A stretch of DNA of 64,000 nucleotides from Canibacter sp052085365. Its GTDB lineage: Bacteria > Actinomycetota > Actinomycetes > Actinomycetales > Microbacteriaceae. The stretch spans positions 62,001 through 126,000 of the forward strand of contig JBQDFP010000001.1 in NCBI GenBank assembly GCA_052085365.1, in the 5' to 3' direction. The notes below the pieces were generated by a model that had not been told where the DNA came from, searched no databases, and was given only the letters and a program-made list of their open reading frames with translations. This document shows positions 8,271-16,668 of this stretch, piece after piece; within the stretch, counting starts at the first letter, position 1, and every line of letters starts with the position of its first letter. A program made the position numbers and the translations under genes.

Positions 8271-9121
8271 GTCTGACGCTCCCAAAATTCACAAATAATT
8301 TCAGCAACATCGTGCGGTGCTTCGTAGTGAGAAAGATGACCTACACCAGGCAACACGTGCAGGTCTCCCCCAGCAACCGTGCGAGCCAATGTTAATTGTG
8401 TGTGCAGCGGTGTAATGTCATCTTTATTTCCGGCGATAACGACTGTGGGCATGGTAAACGAGTCCGAAAATTCCATCACGGTGTGTGACACTGATGCTTC
8501 GAAAGCGTCGAGCAGAGTCGTCCGGTCTGAATAGCCACTGAAGTATTGCGCATGTTGCTGGTGGATCCAGCGCCTCAGACCTCCCTCGCCTGTTTTAGCC
8601 ATCACCTCGCTCATCACGCGCACAATGAGCGGATGCGCCAATAGTGTTTCGGCTAGCGGTGCCGGCAATATTTTCCCTGCACGATAGTAGGCAATAGCAA
8701 GCTTTGTCAGCGCCTTGCGCGGACCCTGAAGAGCTGGCGAACTGATTGGATTCACCAACGCGACAGTCTGTGGGGAATAACCGACCGCTAACGCTTGCGC
8801 GGTAACGAGCGTGCCAAATGAATGTGCTACAACGAGACTCCCCCCGGGGGCCATCGATGTAGCGAACTCTGCGAACCATTCGCCGTAGGTTGTCAGATTG
8901 TGGGTGGATCCAGGTAGCGAAGGGCTCTCACCAAACCCAGGAAGATCAGGTGTGATGAGCAAAATTTCTGGGTGCCGTTTGATGATCTCTTGGGCGATGA
9001 GCAACAATCCGTGATGATCTCCTCGGAAACCGTGCACCAGAATGACGGGCATCCCCTCTGGATTACCCAGCTGATGATACGCCGCAGGACTATCCCTGAC
9101 GGTGATAAATTTCAGCGGCAT
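8267..9121 (-). CDS. Alpha/beta-fold hydrolase
   Basis: This 284-residue soluble protein has the alpha/beta-hydrolase core: an oxyanion-hole motif HGFRGD near 30-35, a nucleophile elbow AHSFG (Ser about 101), an acid in GNKDDITP (about 235-242) and a catalytic His in GVGHLSH (about 262). The substrate is unknown; esterases, lactonases and C-C hydrolases share this pattern. ATG 9121 is one option and an in-frame GTG at 9127 is the other. It is the first gene of a three-gene leftward operon with the RNA methyltransferase and PAP2 protein. Confidence 0.87.
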   Translation of the reverse strand: MPLKFITVRDSPAAYHQLGNPEGMPVILVHGFRGDHHGLLLIAQEIIKRHPEILLITPDLPGFGESPSLPGSTHNLTTYGEWFAEFATSMAPGGSLVVAHSFGTLVTAQALAVGYSPQTVALVNPISSPALQGPRKALTKLAIAYYRAGKILPAPLAETLLAHPLIVRVMSEVMAKTGEGGLRRWIHQQHAQYFSGYSDRTTLLDAFEASVSHTVMEFSDSFTMPTVVIAGNKDDITPLHTQLTLARTVAGGDLHVLPGVGHLSHYEAPHDVAEIICEFWERQT

Positions 9122-9251
9122 ACTCACTCAGCTATTCTATCGATCTTGTTCTGGAGAGAGCCGGAGTTATCCGCAAGTTGTGCAGAAATGTCAGACCGGG
9201 CCGATACGCTACATATAAGAACCCTCTGACGGACAACATTAAGGAGCACCG

Positions 9252-9953
9252 GTGGCCGCTACAACGCCTCTCTGGGCAGACACCATCGCCGCTTTTGACA
9301 CAGAAACCACTGGAGTCAATCCTCACGAAGCTCGCATCGTGAGTGCCAGTATCGTATTGGTGACTGCGAACGGAGTCGTCAGCGAGCGCTATGACTGGCT
9401 GATTAATCCCGGTATCCCGATCCCACCCCAAGCATCTGCGGTGCATGGCATCACGACAGAGGTTGCAGAAGTCTCTGGCATGAGACCAGATATAGCGATT
9501 GCGCAGATTGTTGAACGGCTGTTTGCGATGCTCGAGCGTGGTTTCCCTATCGCCGCCTACAATGCCCCGTTTGATTTGACGCTGCTTCGCGAAGAAGCAA
9601 AGCGTCATGGAGTTGATTGGCCAGACGTGGTCTCCCCCGTCATCGATCCACTCATTATCGACAAGCAGGTCGATCGTTACCGTAAGGGCAAGCGCCAGTT
9701 GGCACTTGTCGCTGAACACTATGGTGTCACTTTAGATAATGCTCACGATGCCGGCTCAGATGCGATCTCTACCGCGCATATCGTGCAGGCATTGGCAAAA
9801 CAATACGCCAAGCAACTCCCCACCGATGTCGCTGAGTTACACACCTCTCAGATCTCTTGGGCAGCTGAACAGGCGCAGAGTCTTCAAGAATATTTCGATC
9901 GTATTGGTCGTACAGGCAACCCCGTAAACGGAGCTTGGCCGATACACGCTTAA
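9252..9953 (+). CDS. DnaQ-like 3'-5' exonuclease
   Basis: This is a DEDD-family exonuclease of 233 residues, similar to the DNA polymerase III epsilon subunit. The three Exo motifs are visible: FDTETTG near 15-21 (D16, E18), NAPFDLTLL near 104-112, and HDAGSDAIST near 163-172 with the DEDDh His. It lacks other domains, so it is a stand-alone proofreading or nucleic-acid trimming enzyme; whether it acts in the replicase cannot be told. GTG 9252 has AAGGAG five bases upstream. It is monocistronic, ending in a strong bidirectional terminator. Confidence 0.92.
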   Translation: MAATTPLWADTIAAFDTETTGVNPHEARIVSASIVLVTANGVVSERYDWLINPGIPIPPQASAVHGITTEVAEVSGMRPDIAIAQIVERLFAMLERGFPIAAYNAPFDLTLLREEAKRHGVDWPDVVSPVIDPLIIDKQVDRYRKGKRQLALVAEHYGVTLDNAHDAGSDAISTAHIVQALAKQYAKQLPTDVAELHTSQISWAAEQAQSLQEYFDRIGRTGNPVNGAWPIHA

Positions 9954-9991
9954 CATGACATGCTGCAATCAGCTGTTACGTATCGAGGCAT

Positions 9992-10031
9992 AAAAAATGC
10001 GGACCACTCGTGAGAGCGGTCCGCATTTTTT
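9992..10031. terminator. Strong bidirectional terminator
   Basis: AAAAATGCGGACC (9993-10005) pairs with GGTCCGCATTTTT (10018-10030). T runs follow on both strands, so it serves both the rightward exonuclease gene and the leftward rpmE2 gene. Confidence 0.93.
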
Positions 10032-10062
10032 TATTCGTCTTATCTGACGTATCAATGAAGCT

Positions 10063-10311
10063 TTAGGCGCCGAAACCTTTGAAGCGCTGGTTGAACTTCT
10101 CGACACGGCCTGCCGAGTCAAGGATGCGCTGCTTACCGGTGTAGAACGGGTGCGAAGCACTTGAAATCTCAACGTCAAGAACCGGGTAGGTTTCACCATC
10201 GAGCTCAATGGTCTTGTCACTGGTGAGCGTTGAGCGGGTCAGGAAGCTCTCCCCCGACGCGAGGTCGCGGAAGACAATTGCCTGGTAGTCCGGGTGAACG
10301 TCGGTCTTCAT
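10063..10311 (-). CDS. rpmE2: 50S ribosomal protein L31 type B
   Basis: This 82-residue protein of the large ribosomal subunit starts MKTDVHPDY and carries the L31 signature around HPFYTGKQRILDSAGRVEKFNQRF. It has no cysteine, so it is the zinc-independent paralogue (C-minus, RpmE2 type), which often replaces the zinc-binding form during zinc shortage. ATG 10311 has AAGGA five bases upstream; the frame extends further 5' but not plausibly. No clear Zur box was seen upstream; a hairpin in the leader is listed separately. Transcribed alone toward the strong terminator. Confidence 0.97.
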   Translation of the reverse strand: MKTDVHPDYQAIVFRDLASGESFLTRSTLTSDKTIELDGETYPVLDVEISSASHPFYTGKQRILDSAGRVEKFNQRFKGFGA

Positions 10312-10336
10312 GGTGGTCCTTCGATTGTTGTGAATA

Positions 10337-10354
10337 CTTGCCGCGTCCGGCAAG
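10337..10354 (-). promoter_or_regulatory. Leader hairpin upstream of rpmE2
   Basis: A perfect 7-bp inverted repeat, CTTGCCG-CGTC-CGGCAAG, lies 26 bases before the rpmE2 start, in the expected 5' untranslated region. Structured L31 autoregulatory leaders are known in several bacterial groups including Actinobacteria. Assignment to that class is inference. Confidence 0.5.
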
Positions 10355-10407
10355 CGAAAGTCAATATGAGCGAAATAATCGCAACAGCGTTTGAGTCTAC
10401 CAGAATT

Positions 10408-12003
10408 CTAAGCGGTTTTCCGAACGTGCTGGAGATTCTCGGGCGCGCGTCGTTCAAACCAGCGTGCTGAGACTCGCACGGAAAGCACAATGACACCTAC
10501 CCCTATGGGGATGCCTGCGAGGAGGGACACATATCCTGCCCATTCCACCCAGAACGCGGCGATTCCAAACCCGAGCGCTAAGCCATTGAGCAGGCAACAT
10601 GCGACGATGCCGATGAGTGTCCCTAAGAAGTTTTGTATATCACCGCTGCTCCCTTTTCCGAACGGGTTTCCACCCGGAGGCGGCGCGGTCCCTGGCAGAA
10701 GTGTGCCCACAGCTAAGCCAACGCCAATCGCTACGAGAGCGCCACCGATATTGATCCCGAGCGCGGCTGGAAGCATCTCTGGCACTCCTGCGCTCAAGAC
10801 CGTCACAAGAGTCGCTACAAGAACTAAGGGCACAAAGATCAGTGCGATTGTCATGGCCCGACCAAGACGGTCGGCTCGACCGGTAATGCCAGCAAGTTGG
10901 TCACCCGCTAATGCTTCCCCGTCATAAGCCAATTCCATCTGCGCAATTGAGAGAATACTCACGCACACCAGCAGTGGTGCGAATATTGCCGCAGGTTTGC
11001 CCAGTTCGGGTGACAGCAGAAATTGTGTCCATACGAATACAAAAATCAACAAAATGAATGATGTCGCAATATTCATTTGATGGCGCGAGTCTCGCAAAAA
11101 ATATCGCACTCGTCGAGCAGCGACACCACCCCACGCAGTTGCCGGGAACAGGTTATCGATCCAGGTCCCGTCGTGGGCAGCTGATCCACCACTTGATTGG
11201 ATTGGTGCGGTCAGTCGCGCCGTCAGCATTCTGGACCACAACTGCCAAGCAAGAACAGTAGATCCAAGGGTTATTACCGTAAGACCCGCAGCAGTCAAGT
11301 ACTCCCCTGCTGCAATCGCACCTGGCACTGCTACCGGGGCCACGGGCGGGAGCCATTGCACAATACTTCCAACCTGTCCGAGCAGGGAAACAACATCGGC
11401 ACTCACGGTCGCTTTTTCTATCGCACGAATCACAAACTGAAGCAGCACGCCGGCGCTCACAGCAAGAAGGAACAAGATCACCATCGCCGTGTCTCGCACG
11501 CGACGATTTTTTGTTCGCGAAGCCAAGCCGTCGGTAATCAGCCGAGTCAACAAAAACCACAGTGTGATCGCGAACGGAGAAACTAATATCGCAGCGATCA
11601 ACGTTATTGCTGTGCCACTCCACACGATCCACAAACCAAGAAGAGACAGGGCAAAAGCTATGCCAGTAATTCCGAGTAATCCGCTGAGGAACAGGCCAAA
11701 CGTGAGATCACGCGGTGTTACAGGCAAGAGGGACAGCTGCTCTGGCCCAGTTGATTCTTGTAGACCAATCACGAAGGCAATAACTAGCCAAATCGCCCAA
11801 GCCGCAAGTCCGGCAATCGCAACAATATTGCGAATCGTGTCCACATCAGCAAAAAGTCGCCCGACGACAGAAAACACAAAAACCAGTGTGACTGCTCCGA
11901 GTGCGTACAGTAGGCCGACCACGACACCAACGATCGTCCACGCCGATCGAGTGAGGCTGCGTAGCGTCTGACGCCAGCTCAACGCTAGAATTATCCGAGC
12001 CAT
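10408..12003 (-). CDS. ABC transporter permease, large multi-helix protein
   Basis: This 531-residue integral membrane protein has about twelve hydrophobic segments spread over its length, with a soluble middle part around 255-300. It starts inside the end of the preceding ATPase gene (13-base overlap), so the two very likely form one exporter of the ABC-2 type: ATPase plus a pair-like fused permease. I do not recognise the substrate. Related two-gene exporters in Actinobacteria are usually uncharacterised. It includes a glycine/proline-rich loop near 440-455. Confidence 0.75.
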   Translation of the reverse strand: MARIILALSWRQTLRSLTRSAWTIVGVVVGLLYALGAVTLVFVFSVVGRLFADVDTIRNIVAIAGLAAWAIWLVIAFVIGLQESTGPEQLSLLPVTPRDLTFGLFLSGLLGITGIAFALSLLGLWIVWSGTAITLIAAILVSPFAITLWFLLTRLITDGLASRTKNRRVRDTAMVILFLLAVSAGVLLQFVIRAIEKATVSADVVSLLGQVGSIVQWLPPVAPVAVPGAIAAGEYLTAAGLTVITLGSTVLAWQLWSRMLTARLTAPIQSSGGSAAHDGTWIDNLFPATAWGGVAARRVRYFLRDSRHQMNIATSFILLIFVFVWTQFLLSPELGKPAAIFAPLLVCVSILSIAQMELAYDGEALAGDQLAGITGRADRLGRAMTIALIFVPLVLVATLVTVLSAGVPEMLPAALGINIGGALVAIGVGLAVGTLLPGTAPPPGGNPFGKGSSGDIQNFLGTLIGIVACCLLNGLALGFGIAAFWVEWAGYVSLLAGIPIGVGVIVLSVRVSARWFERRAPENLQHVRKTA

Positions 12004-12788
12004 TCAAGGCCTTCATTCGTCGCACCTCCGCCGACCATTTCGACGAAACGATCTTGTAGCGACTTCCCCTGCTGCACAGCTGGAACAGTTCCGGTCGCGA
12101 TGAGTTGGCCCTGGTGGATCACAGCTACCTGATCGCACAGTTGCTCCACCAGTTCCATAACATGGCTTGACAGGACTACAGTGCCACCGCGGGCCACAAT
12201 CTGTCTCAAGAGCGCTCGAATTATTTGGGAAGAAACGGGATCTACCGCCTCAAATGGTTCATCCAATATCAGCACTTTTGGACTGTGGATCAGCGCCGCA
12301 GCAAGCCCAACCTTCTTTTTCATACCGGCCGAGTAATCAACAACGAGTGAATTGCCTGCTTCTGCCAAACCCAGAGTATGAATCAAGCTTGCGCTTCGCT
12401 CTGCTATCTCATGTTCTGGGATCCCACGCAATAGACCCGTGTACCGCAGGAGTTCTGGGCCAGTAAGACGGTCATAGGTGCGCAGACCGTCAGGCAGTAC
12501 ACCCATTCTTGATTTTGCCGCGACGGGATCACTCCAGACGTTCTGTCCAAGAACACTCACCTCACCAAAATTGGGACGTAAAATACCGGTCGCCATCGAT
12601 AAGGCGGTGGTTTTTCCAGCGCCATTTGGACCAACGAGACCAAACATCGTTCCAAGCGGGATGGCGAGTGTCAGGTTGTTCACGGCAATTTTTTGACCGA
12701 AGTGTTTGCCGAGACCACGGAAAGCGAGTGCAAGCTGTTCAGGGTCCTGCGGCCCTGGTGTAGGTGCGTACTCAGGGTTTGTGTTCAT
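11991..12788 (-). CDS. ABC transporter ATP-binding protein
   Basis: This 265-residue ATPase powers the adjacent permease. Walker A is GPNGAGKTT (about 54-62), the signature is YSAGMKKK (a diverged LSGGQ, typical of ABC-2 exporter ATPases such as CcmA/NatA types), Walker B is VLILDEPFEAVDP, and the switch His is in LSSHVMELVEQL. The short regulatory C-terminus is ordinary. The gene overlaps the permease by 13 bases. The start ATG 12788 has no strong Shine-Dalgarno sequence. Confidence 0.93.
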   Translation of the reverse strand: MNTNPEYAPTPGPQDPEQLALAFRGLGKHFGQKIAVNNLTLAIPLGTMFGLVGPNGAGKTTALSMATGILRPNFGEVSVLGQNVWSDPVAAKSRMGVLPDGLRTYDRLTGPELLRYTGLLRGIPEHEIAERSASLIHTLGLAEAGNSLVVDYSAGMKKKVGLAAALIHSPKVLILDEPFEAVDPVSSQIIRALLRQIVARGGTVVLSSHVMELVEQLCDQVAVIHQGQLIATGTVPAVQQGKSLQDRFVEMVGGGATNEGLEWLG

Positions 12789-12845
12789 ATACCAATGTTT
12801 CCAAACTGGCCTTGAGACAACTTGAGTACAAACGCCCTGCCCGCG

Positions 12846-13634
12846 CTATACGCGTGCAGTTGCCGAATAACGTCCAACGTGTTCGCTCAGTTCAAATGGC
12901 ATACCGAACGTTGACTCGAGGTTTTCTGAAGTAAGTGTGTGTTCAAGTTCGCCCTGTGCTTGAACCTGCCCATTTGCGTTCACGAGCAGGACATGCGTAA
13001 ACCCTCGCGGGATTTCCTCGACGTGGTGCGTCACCATGACTAACGCGGGCGCATATTCAGACTGAGCGAACTCGGAAAGTAAACGAACTAACCGTTCCCG
13101 CGAACCCAGATCGAGGCTTGCGGTTGGTTCATCGAGTAGGAGTAATTCGGGATCGGTCATCACTGCACGTGCGATCATAGTGCGTTTGCGTTCACCATCG
13201 CTCAGCGTGCCAAAACTTCGGTCAGCAAATTCAGTGAGGTTCCATGAGGCAAGAACCTGATCGGCTTGAGCAATATCAAAGTCGTCGTACTGTTCATTCC
13301 AGCGTCCCGTGACGGAATACGCGGCGGTCAGCACAACATTCCGGACGCTTTCTGTTGCTGGAATGCGTCGTTCCTGCTCACGTGCTGCAACGCCAATTCG
13401 GGTGCGGAGTTCAAAAACGTCAACTTTACCGAGCTGCTCATCGAGAACGTCAACAGTTCCAGAAGTTGGGTAGTCACTCGCAGAAGCAAGCTTCAAGATC
13501 GTGGATTTTCCGGCTCCGTTCGGGCCTAGGATCACCCACCGCTCAGAACTGTCGACCGCCCAATTGAGATTCTGCAAGATCGCTCGCCCGTTCCGGACGT
13601 AGTTCACATCTGTCAGTCGCAACACATTTGCCAT
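12846..13634 (-). CDS. Stand-alone ABC ATP-binding protein
   Basis: This 262-residue ABC ATPase has Walker A GPNGAGKST, signature LSDGERKR, Walker B LLLLDEPTASLD and the switch motif VTHHVEEIP. It has no membrane partner next to it; similar proteins (YlmA or ModF-like) occur alone in many genomes with unclear roles. ATG 13634 is preferred to ATG 13640: a TAGGGT -10 element lies seven bases upstream, suggesting a leaderless transcript. It is followed downstream (leftward) after 57 bases by the exporter ATPase gene, which may be co-transcribed. Confidence 0.88.
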   Translation of the reverse strand: MANVLRLTDVNYVRNGRAILQNLNWAVDSSERWVILGPNGAGKSTILKLASASDYPTSGTVDVLDEQLGKVDVFELRTRIGVAAREQERRIPATESVRNVVLTAAYSVTGRWNEQYDDFDIAQADQVLASWNLTEFADRSFGTLSDGERKRTMIARAVMTDPELLLLDEPTASLDLGSRERLVRLLSEFAQSEYAPALVMVTHHVEEIPRGFTHVLLVNANGQVQAQGELEHTLTSENLESTFGMPFELSEHVGRYSATARV

Positions 13635-13647
13635 GACCATTACCCTA
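13635..13647 (-). promoter_or_regulatory. Leaderless -10 element for the stand-alone ABC ATPase
   Basis: On the minus strand TAGGGT (13647-13642) is followed by seven bases and then ATG 13634. The geometry is identical to trpD and serB in this window. Confidence 0.5.
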
Positions 13648-13709
13648 CTCGTTTCTGCCGTTCATTTGACGACCCACGCCGTCTCGTAATTGAGCGCGTC
13701 AGCTCGATA

Positions 13710-13722
13710 TAGGCTGAAAGGT
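13710..13722 (+). promoter_or_regulatory. Leaderless -10 element for serB
   Basis: TAGGCT (13710-13715), seven bases, then ATG 13723. The AAAGG next to the ATG is too close to act as a normal ribosome binding site, which supports leaderless translation. Confidence 0.6.
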
Positions 13723-14367
13723 ATGACACATATTTCTCCGCGCCCGCTCGTCGTTCTTGACTGCGACTCAACTTCCATTGAGGAAGAAGTTATTGAACTG
13801 CTCGCTGAAGTGGCTGGCACACGCGATGAAGTTGCCAGAATTACAGAACAAGCAATGCAGGGTGATCTGGATTTTGCTGCGAGCCTTCATAGCAGGGTTC
13901 AGACTCTCGCAGGGGTTCCTGTTGAAGTTTTTTCGAATGTCGCATCGCAAGTGACACTCTCTCCCGGTTTGAGGGAGCTTATCGAGGCAGTGCACCACCG
14001 TAGCGGCAAAGTCGGCATTGTCTCAGGAGGCTTCGTTGAAGTACTGGATCTTTTTCTGCCTGACACTGGAACCGATGTCTGGCGAGCTAACCGGCTCGAA
14101 GTGAAAGATGGCGTATTGACAGGTCGCGTTGACGGCGAGATTGTTGATGCGCACACAAAAGCCTCGTCTCTACGTGAATGGACGAGGCTATTTGGAATCA
14201 ATCCGGCCCATACAGTGGCTATTGGTGACGGCGCGAACGACTTACAGATGATGGAAGTCGCGAGCTTAAGCGTCGGCTATCGACCCAAATCGATTGTGCG
14301 CGAGACTGCCGACATCGTTATTGAGGACAGTCTCGCGCAAGTGATTGAACATCTTGATCGGCTTTAG
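13723..14367 (+). CDS. serB: Phosphoserine phosphatase SerB
   Basis: SerB hydrolyses O-phosphoserine to serine, the last step of serine synthesis. This 214-residue HAD-superfamily protein has motif I DCDST (nucleophile Asp and general-acid Asp, residues about 12-16), a serine motif II in GIVSGGFVEV, and motifs III/IV K...GDGANDLQMM near 175-185. The helical cap is the short SerB type; the ACT domain found in some SerB proteins is absent. ATG 13723 is chosen for the leaderless -10 element. Its stop overlaps the convergent fabG stop by 4 bases. Confidence 0.93.
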   Translation: MTHISPRPLVVLDCDSTSIEEEVIELLAEVAGTRDEVARITEQAMQGDLDFAASLHSRVQTLAGVPVEVFSNVASQVTLSPGLRELIEAVHHRSGKVGIVSGGFVEVLDLFLPDTGTDVWRANRLEVKDGVLTGRVDGEIVDAHTKASSLREWTRLFGINPAHTVAIGDGANDLQMMEVASLSVGYRPKSIVRETADIVIEDSLAQVIEHLDRL

Positions 14368-15074
14368 TGTCCCATTCCAAGCCCACCGTCGACAGGAATA
14401 ACTGCGCCTGAGACGTACGCAGAGTCAGGACCGGAAAGCCACGAGACCGCACCAGCAATTTCGGAAACATCACCAAAGCGTGCTGCTGGAATCTGTGACA
14501 GGTATTGCTTCTGTTGCGCTTCGGGAAGCACCGACGTCATGTCAGTATCGATAAAGCCAGGTGCTACCACGTTCGCGGTGATACCACGGCTTCCAAGTTC
14601 ACGGGTCAGCGAGCGAGCGAAACCAACCAGACCAGCCTTAGATGATGCGTAGTTGATTTGTCCTGGTGATCCATAGAGACCCACAACACTGGAGATGAAG
14701 ACGACGCGTCCAAACCGCTGCTTTAAGAATCCCTTTGCAGCGCGTTTGACGACACGAAAAGCTCCGGAAAGGTTCGTGTCAATCACGCTCGTGAATTCGT
14801 CTTCGCTCATTCGTAATATCAGTGTGTCCTTCGTCACGCCGGCATTTGCAACCACAACCTCAACCGCGCCGAGCTGTGATTCAACTTCGGTAAAAGCAGC
14901 ATCAATAGAGGCTGAATCAGTAACATCAGCACGAACCGTCAGGGTTCCGTCGGGTCCTTCTCCCGAACGGGCAGTCACAGCCACGCGGTGGCCATCTTGA
15001 ACCATGCGTTCAGCGATCGCGCGGCCAATTCCACGATTTCCACCAGTAATAAGCACAGTACGTGCAGTTGACAT
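14364..15074 (-). CDS. fabG: 3-oxoacyl-ACP reductase FabG-like SDR
   Basis: This 236-residue short-chain dehydrogenase most likely reduces 3-oxoacyl-ACP with NADPH in fatty acid elongation. The nucleotide-binding motif is TGGNRGIGRA (about 10-19), then NAGVT, the catalytic Ser in FISSVVG, and Y-x-x-x-K in NYASSKAG. The C-terminal GFIDTDMT and PVDGGLGMGH resemble FabG/MabA. ATG 15074 has AAAGGA upstream, and TACAAT at 15108-15103 is a good -10. Other SDR substrates are possible, but the MabA-like features favour this call. Confidence 0.85.
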   Translation of the reverse strand: MSTARTVLITGGNRGIGRAIAERMVQDGHRVAVTARSGEGPDGTLTVRADVTDSASIDAAFTEVESQLGAVEVVVANAGVTKDTLILRMSEDEFTSVIDTNLSGAFRVVKRAAKGFLKQRFGRVVFISSVVGLYGSPGQINYASSKAGLVGFARSLTRELGSRGITANVVAPGFIDTDMTSVLPEAQQKQYLSQIPAARFGDVSEIAGAVSWLSGPDSAYVSGAVIPVDGGLGMGH

Positions 15075-15168
15075 ATCGGGATTCCTTTCTTTTGCTGCCT
15101 TGATTGTAGCCGGAGGGCTCTTTTTTCAGCTGAGGCGCGTAGGCTAGTAGTGGCTAAAAGGAGATGAA

Positions 15169-15552
15169 TTGGCTGACAAATACAACGTGACGAGCGTTGG
15201 CGCGAACCCTGCAGAGGATCGTGCCCATCGGATACGTTTCTACTTCATCTCGATGTCTCTGCGCTTCGCGTGCGTCGCGTCTCTTTTGTGGGTTCGCGGC
15301 TGGTGGGTGATTTTGCCTGTCCTAGGAGCAGTCATACTGCCATACCTCGCAGTGATGGTCGGTAACGCAGTTGCTAATAGCAATGATGATGCAAAACCTG
15401 AGAAGGTTACACCAGCGGAAATTATGCCACCAGATCACGAAAGTTCTGAAAATCCCCACCAATTGATAGTTATTGATGCGCCTGCTGAACGACGCCAAAC
15501 CGGCGAAAGAATCCCAGATTCGGACACATCTGCAGGAGACCAGCCAGCGTGA
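15169..15552 (+). CDS. DUF3099 membrane protein
   Basis: This 127-residue protein of unknown function has two adjacent membrane segments (about 26-42 and 45-63) after a short hydrophilic N-terminus and a polar, acidic C-terminal tail. The pattern VTSVGANPAEDRAHRIRFYF followed by the helices matches the DUF3099 family, limited to Actinobacteria. The start is TTG 15169 with AAGGAG five bases upstream; TAGGCT at 15140-15145 is a likely -10. It is first in a rightward operon with the Cys protein and SURF1. Confidence 0.85.
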   Translation: MADKYNVTSVGANPAEDRAHRIRFYFISMSLRFACVASLLWVRGWWVILPVLGAVILPYLAVMVGNAVANSNDDAKPEKVTPAEIMPPDHESSENPHQLIVIDAPAERRQTGERIPDSDTSAGDQPA

Positions 15553-15779
15553 CATCAAAGTTTTCACTTTTCGGCGGTGAAACAGCCGTTCCTATGAAAT
15601 GTTCGCGCGCAGGGTGTATTCAGGCTGCAACTCAAGCCATTGTGTGGCGTAACCCAAAGATTCATTCTGTCGACCGCCGCAAGACTTGGCTTGCCTGTGA
15701 CGACCATATCGATACGCTTCGAGACTTCCTCGCGGCTAGGGACTTTCCGCTAGAGGTCAAAGAGGTGTCCGAGCTTTGA
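15549..15779 (+). CDS. Small conserved Cys-containing protein
   Basis: I do not recognise a function for this 76-residue protein. A CSRAGC motif (C18, C23) and a later ACDDH (about 50-54) give a CX4C...CX2H pattern that could bind zinc. The middle (AIVWRNPKIHSVDRRKTWLACDDH) is dense in Trp, His and Arg. Similar short proteins seem to sit at this place in related actinobacteria, from memory. GTG 15549 overlaps the previous stop (GTGA) and its own stop overlaps the SURF1 TTG start (TTGA), so the three genes are translationally coupled, hinting at a role linked to oxidase assembly or the envelope. Confidence 0.75.
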   Translation: MTSKFSLFGGETAVPMKCSRAGCIQAATQAIVWRNPKIHSVDRRKTWLACDDHIDTLRDFLAARDFPLEVKEVSEL

Positions 15780-16654
15780 GACATGGTGACCGCCGCTATA
15801 GCGGCTGGAAGTTCCTCTACTCCCCCAGGTGGCTTGGATACTACGCGATGCTGGTCATATTCGCGGTTGCCTGTGTGCTGTTGAGTAACTGGCAATTTGA
15901 TCGCCGTGAAGAAGCACGCCAGGAAATTCAGCGCATTGAGAACAACTACGACGCCGAACCAGTTCCGCTTCAAGAGGCAGTGCCGGACCTCACATACTTT
16001 GATGAAGACACGTTTAAATGGCAGCCTGTCACCGTGCATGGCAGATATGTTGGTGACCCAGTGCTTATTCGCAACCGCCCTGGCGCGGGCGGTGTTGGGT
16101 CAGATATTGCACAAGCATTTCTGACGGATCGTGGGACAGTGTTTTTCGTGAATCGTGGCTGGGTTGATGTCACAGCTGACGATCCTGAGGGTGAAGACCT
16201 TCCGGTCGCACCAGACGGTCAAGAGACCACTATCGTCGCACGGCTTCGAGCTTCAGAACCTACTGTTCCTGGCCGTACCTCGGTTGGACACACCGCTGGG
16301 AGCATGCACGTATCCGAACTTGTTCGCGTTGCGGGTGTCGAACAGTACGAGGCATACGCTGAGACTTTTGGCATGCTCGTAAGTGAAGAGGCCGCATATG
16401 ACCATGGAAGACTGCCCGCGAAGCCTGAAAAAGATGAAGGCTTTCACCTTTCTTACGCACTTCAGTGGCTCGTCTTTATCGTCATTGCGGGCGTTGGCGT
16501 GGGCTACGCCGCTCGACAAGAATTCAGGAACTTTAACCTGGGGTCCGACCGTGTGCAAGAAATGGACGACAAGCGCGAAAAGCGGAAGAAACGTCGAGGG
16601 TTAACTGATGCCGAACAAGAAGATGCGTGGATCGACGCGCACATGAGCGAGTAG
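15776..16654 (+). CDS. SURF1-family cytochrome oxidase assembly protein
   Basis: SURF1 proteins help insert heme A into subunit I of cytochrome c oxidase. This 292-residue protein has the expected two membrane helices, near the N-terminus (about 20-40) and C-terminus (about 225-247), with a periplasmic-side beta-rich domain between. Seen motifs are NWQFDRREE after helix 1, VTVHGRY, and FFVNRGWV, which match SURF1. TTG 15776 overlaps the preceding stop by 4 bases. The charged C-terminal tail (KREKRKKRR) is common in actinobacterial members. It complements ctaA, ctaB and ctaE elsewhere in the window. Confidence 0.92.
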   Translation: MRHGDRRYSGWKFLYSPRWLGYYAMLVIFAVACVLLSNWQFDRREEARQEIQRIENNYDAEPVPLQEAVPDLTYFDEDTFKWQPVTVHGRYVGDPVLIRNRPGAGGVGSDIAQAFLTDRGTVFFVNRGWVDVTADDPEGEDLPVAPDGQETTIVARLRASEPTVPGRTSVGHTAGSMHVSELVRVAGVEQYEAYAETFGMLVSEEAAYDHGRLPAKPEKDEGFHLSYALQWLVFIVIAGVGVGYAARQEFRNFNLGSDRVQEMDDKREKRKKRRGLTDAEQEDAWIDAHMSE

Positions 16655-16668
16655 CTCGAAGCATCCCG

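Noticed and set aside
10490..10927. 145-residue plus-strand frame rich in Pro and Arg
   Set aside because: It lies antisense to the ABC permease with low-complexity, shadow-like composition.
15549..15779. Naming the small Cys protein acetone carboxylase
   Set aside because: Such a name may be attached to similar short proteins in databases, but a 76-residue protein cannot be that multi-subunit enzyme.
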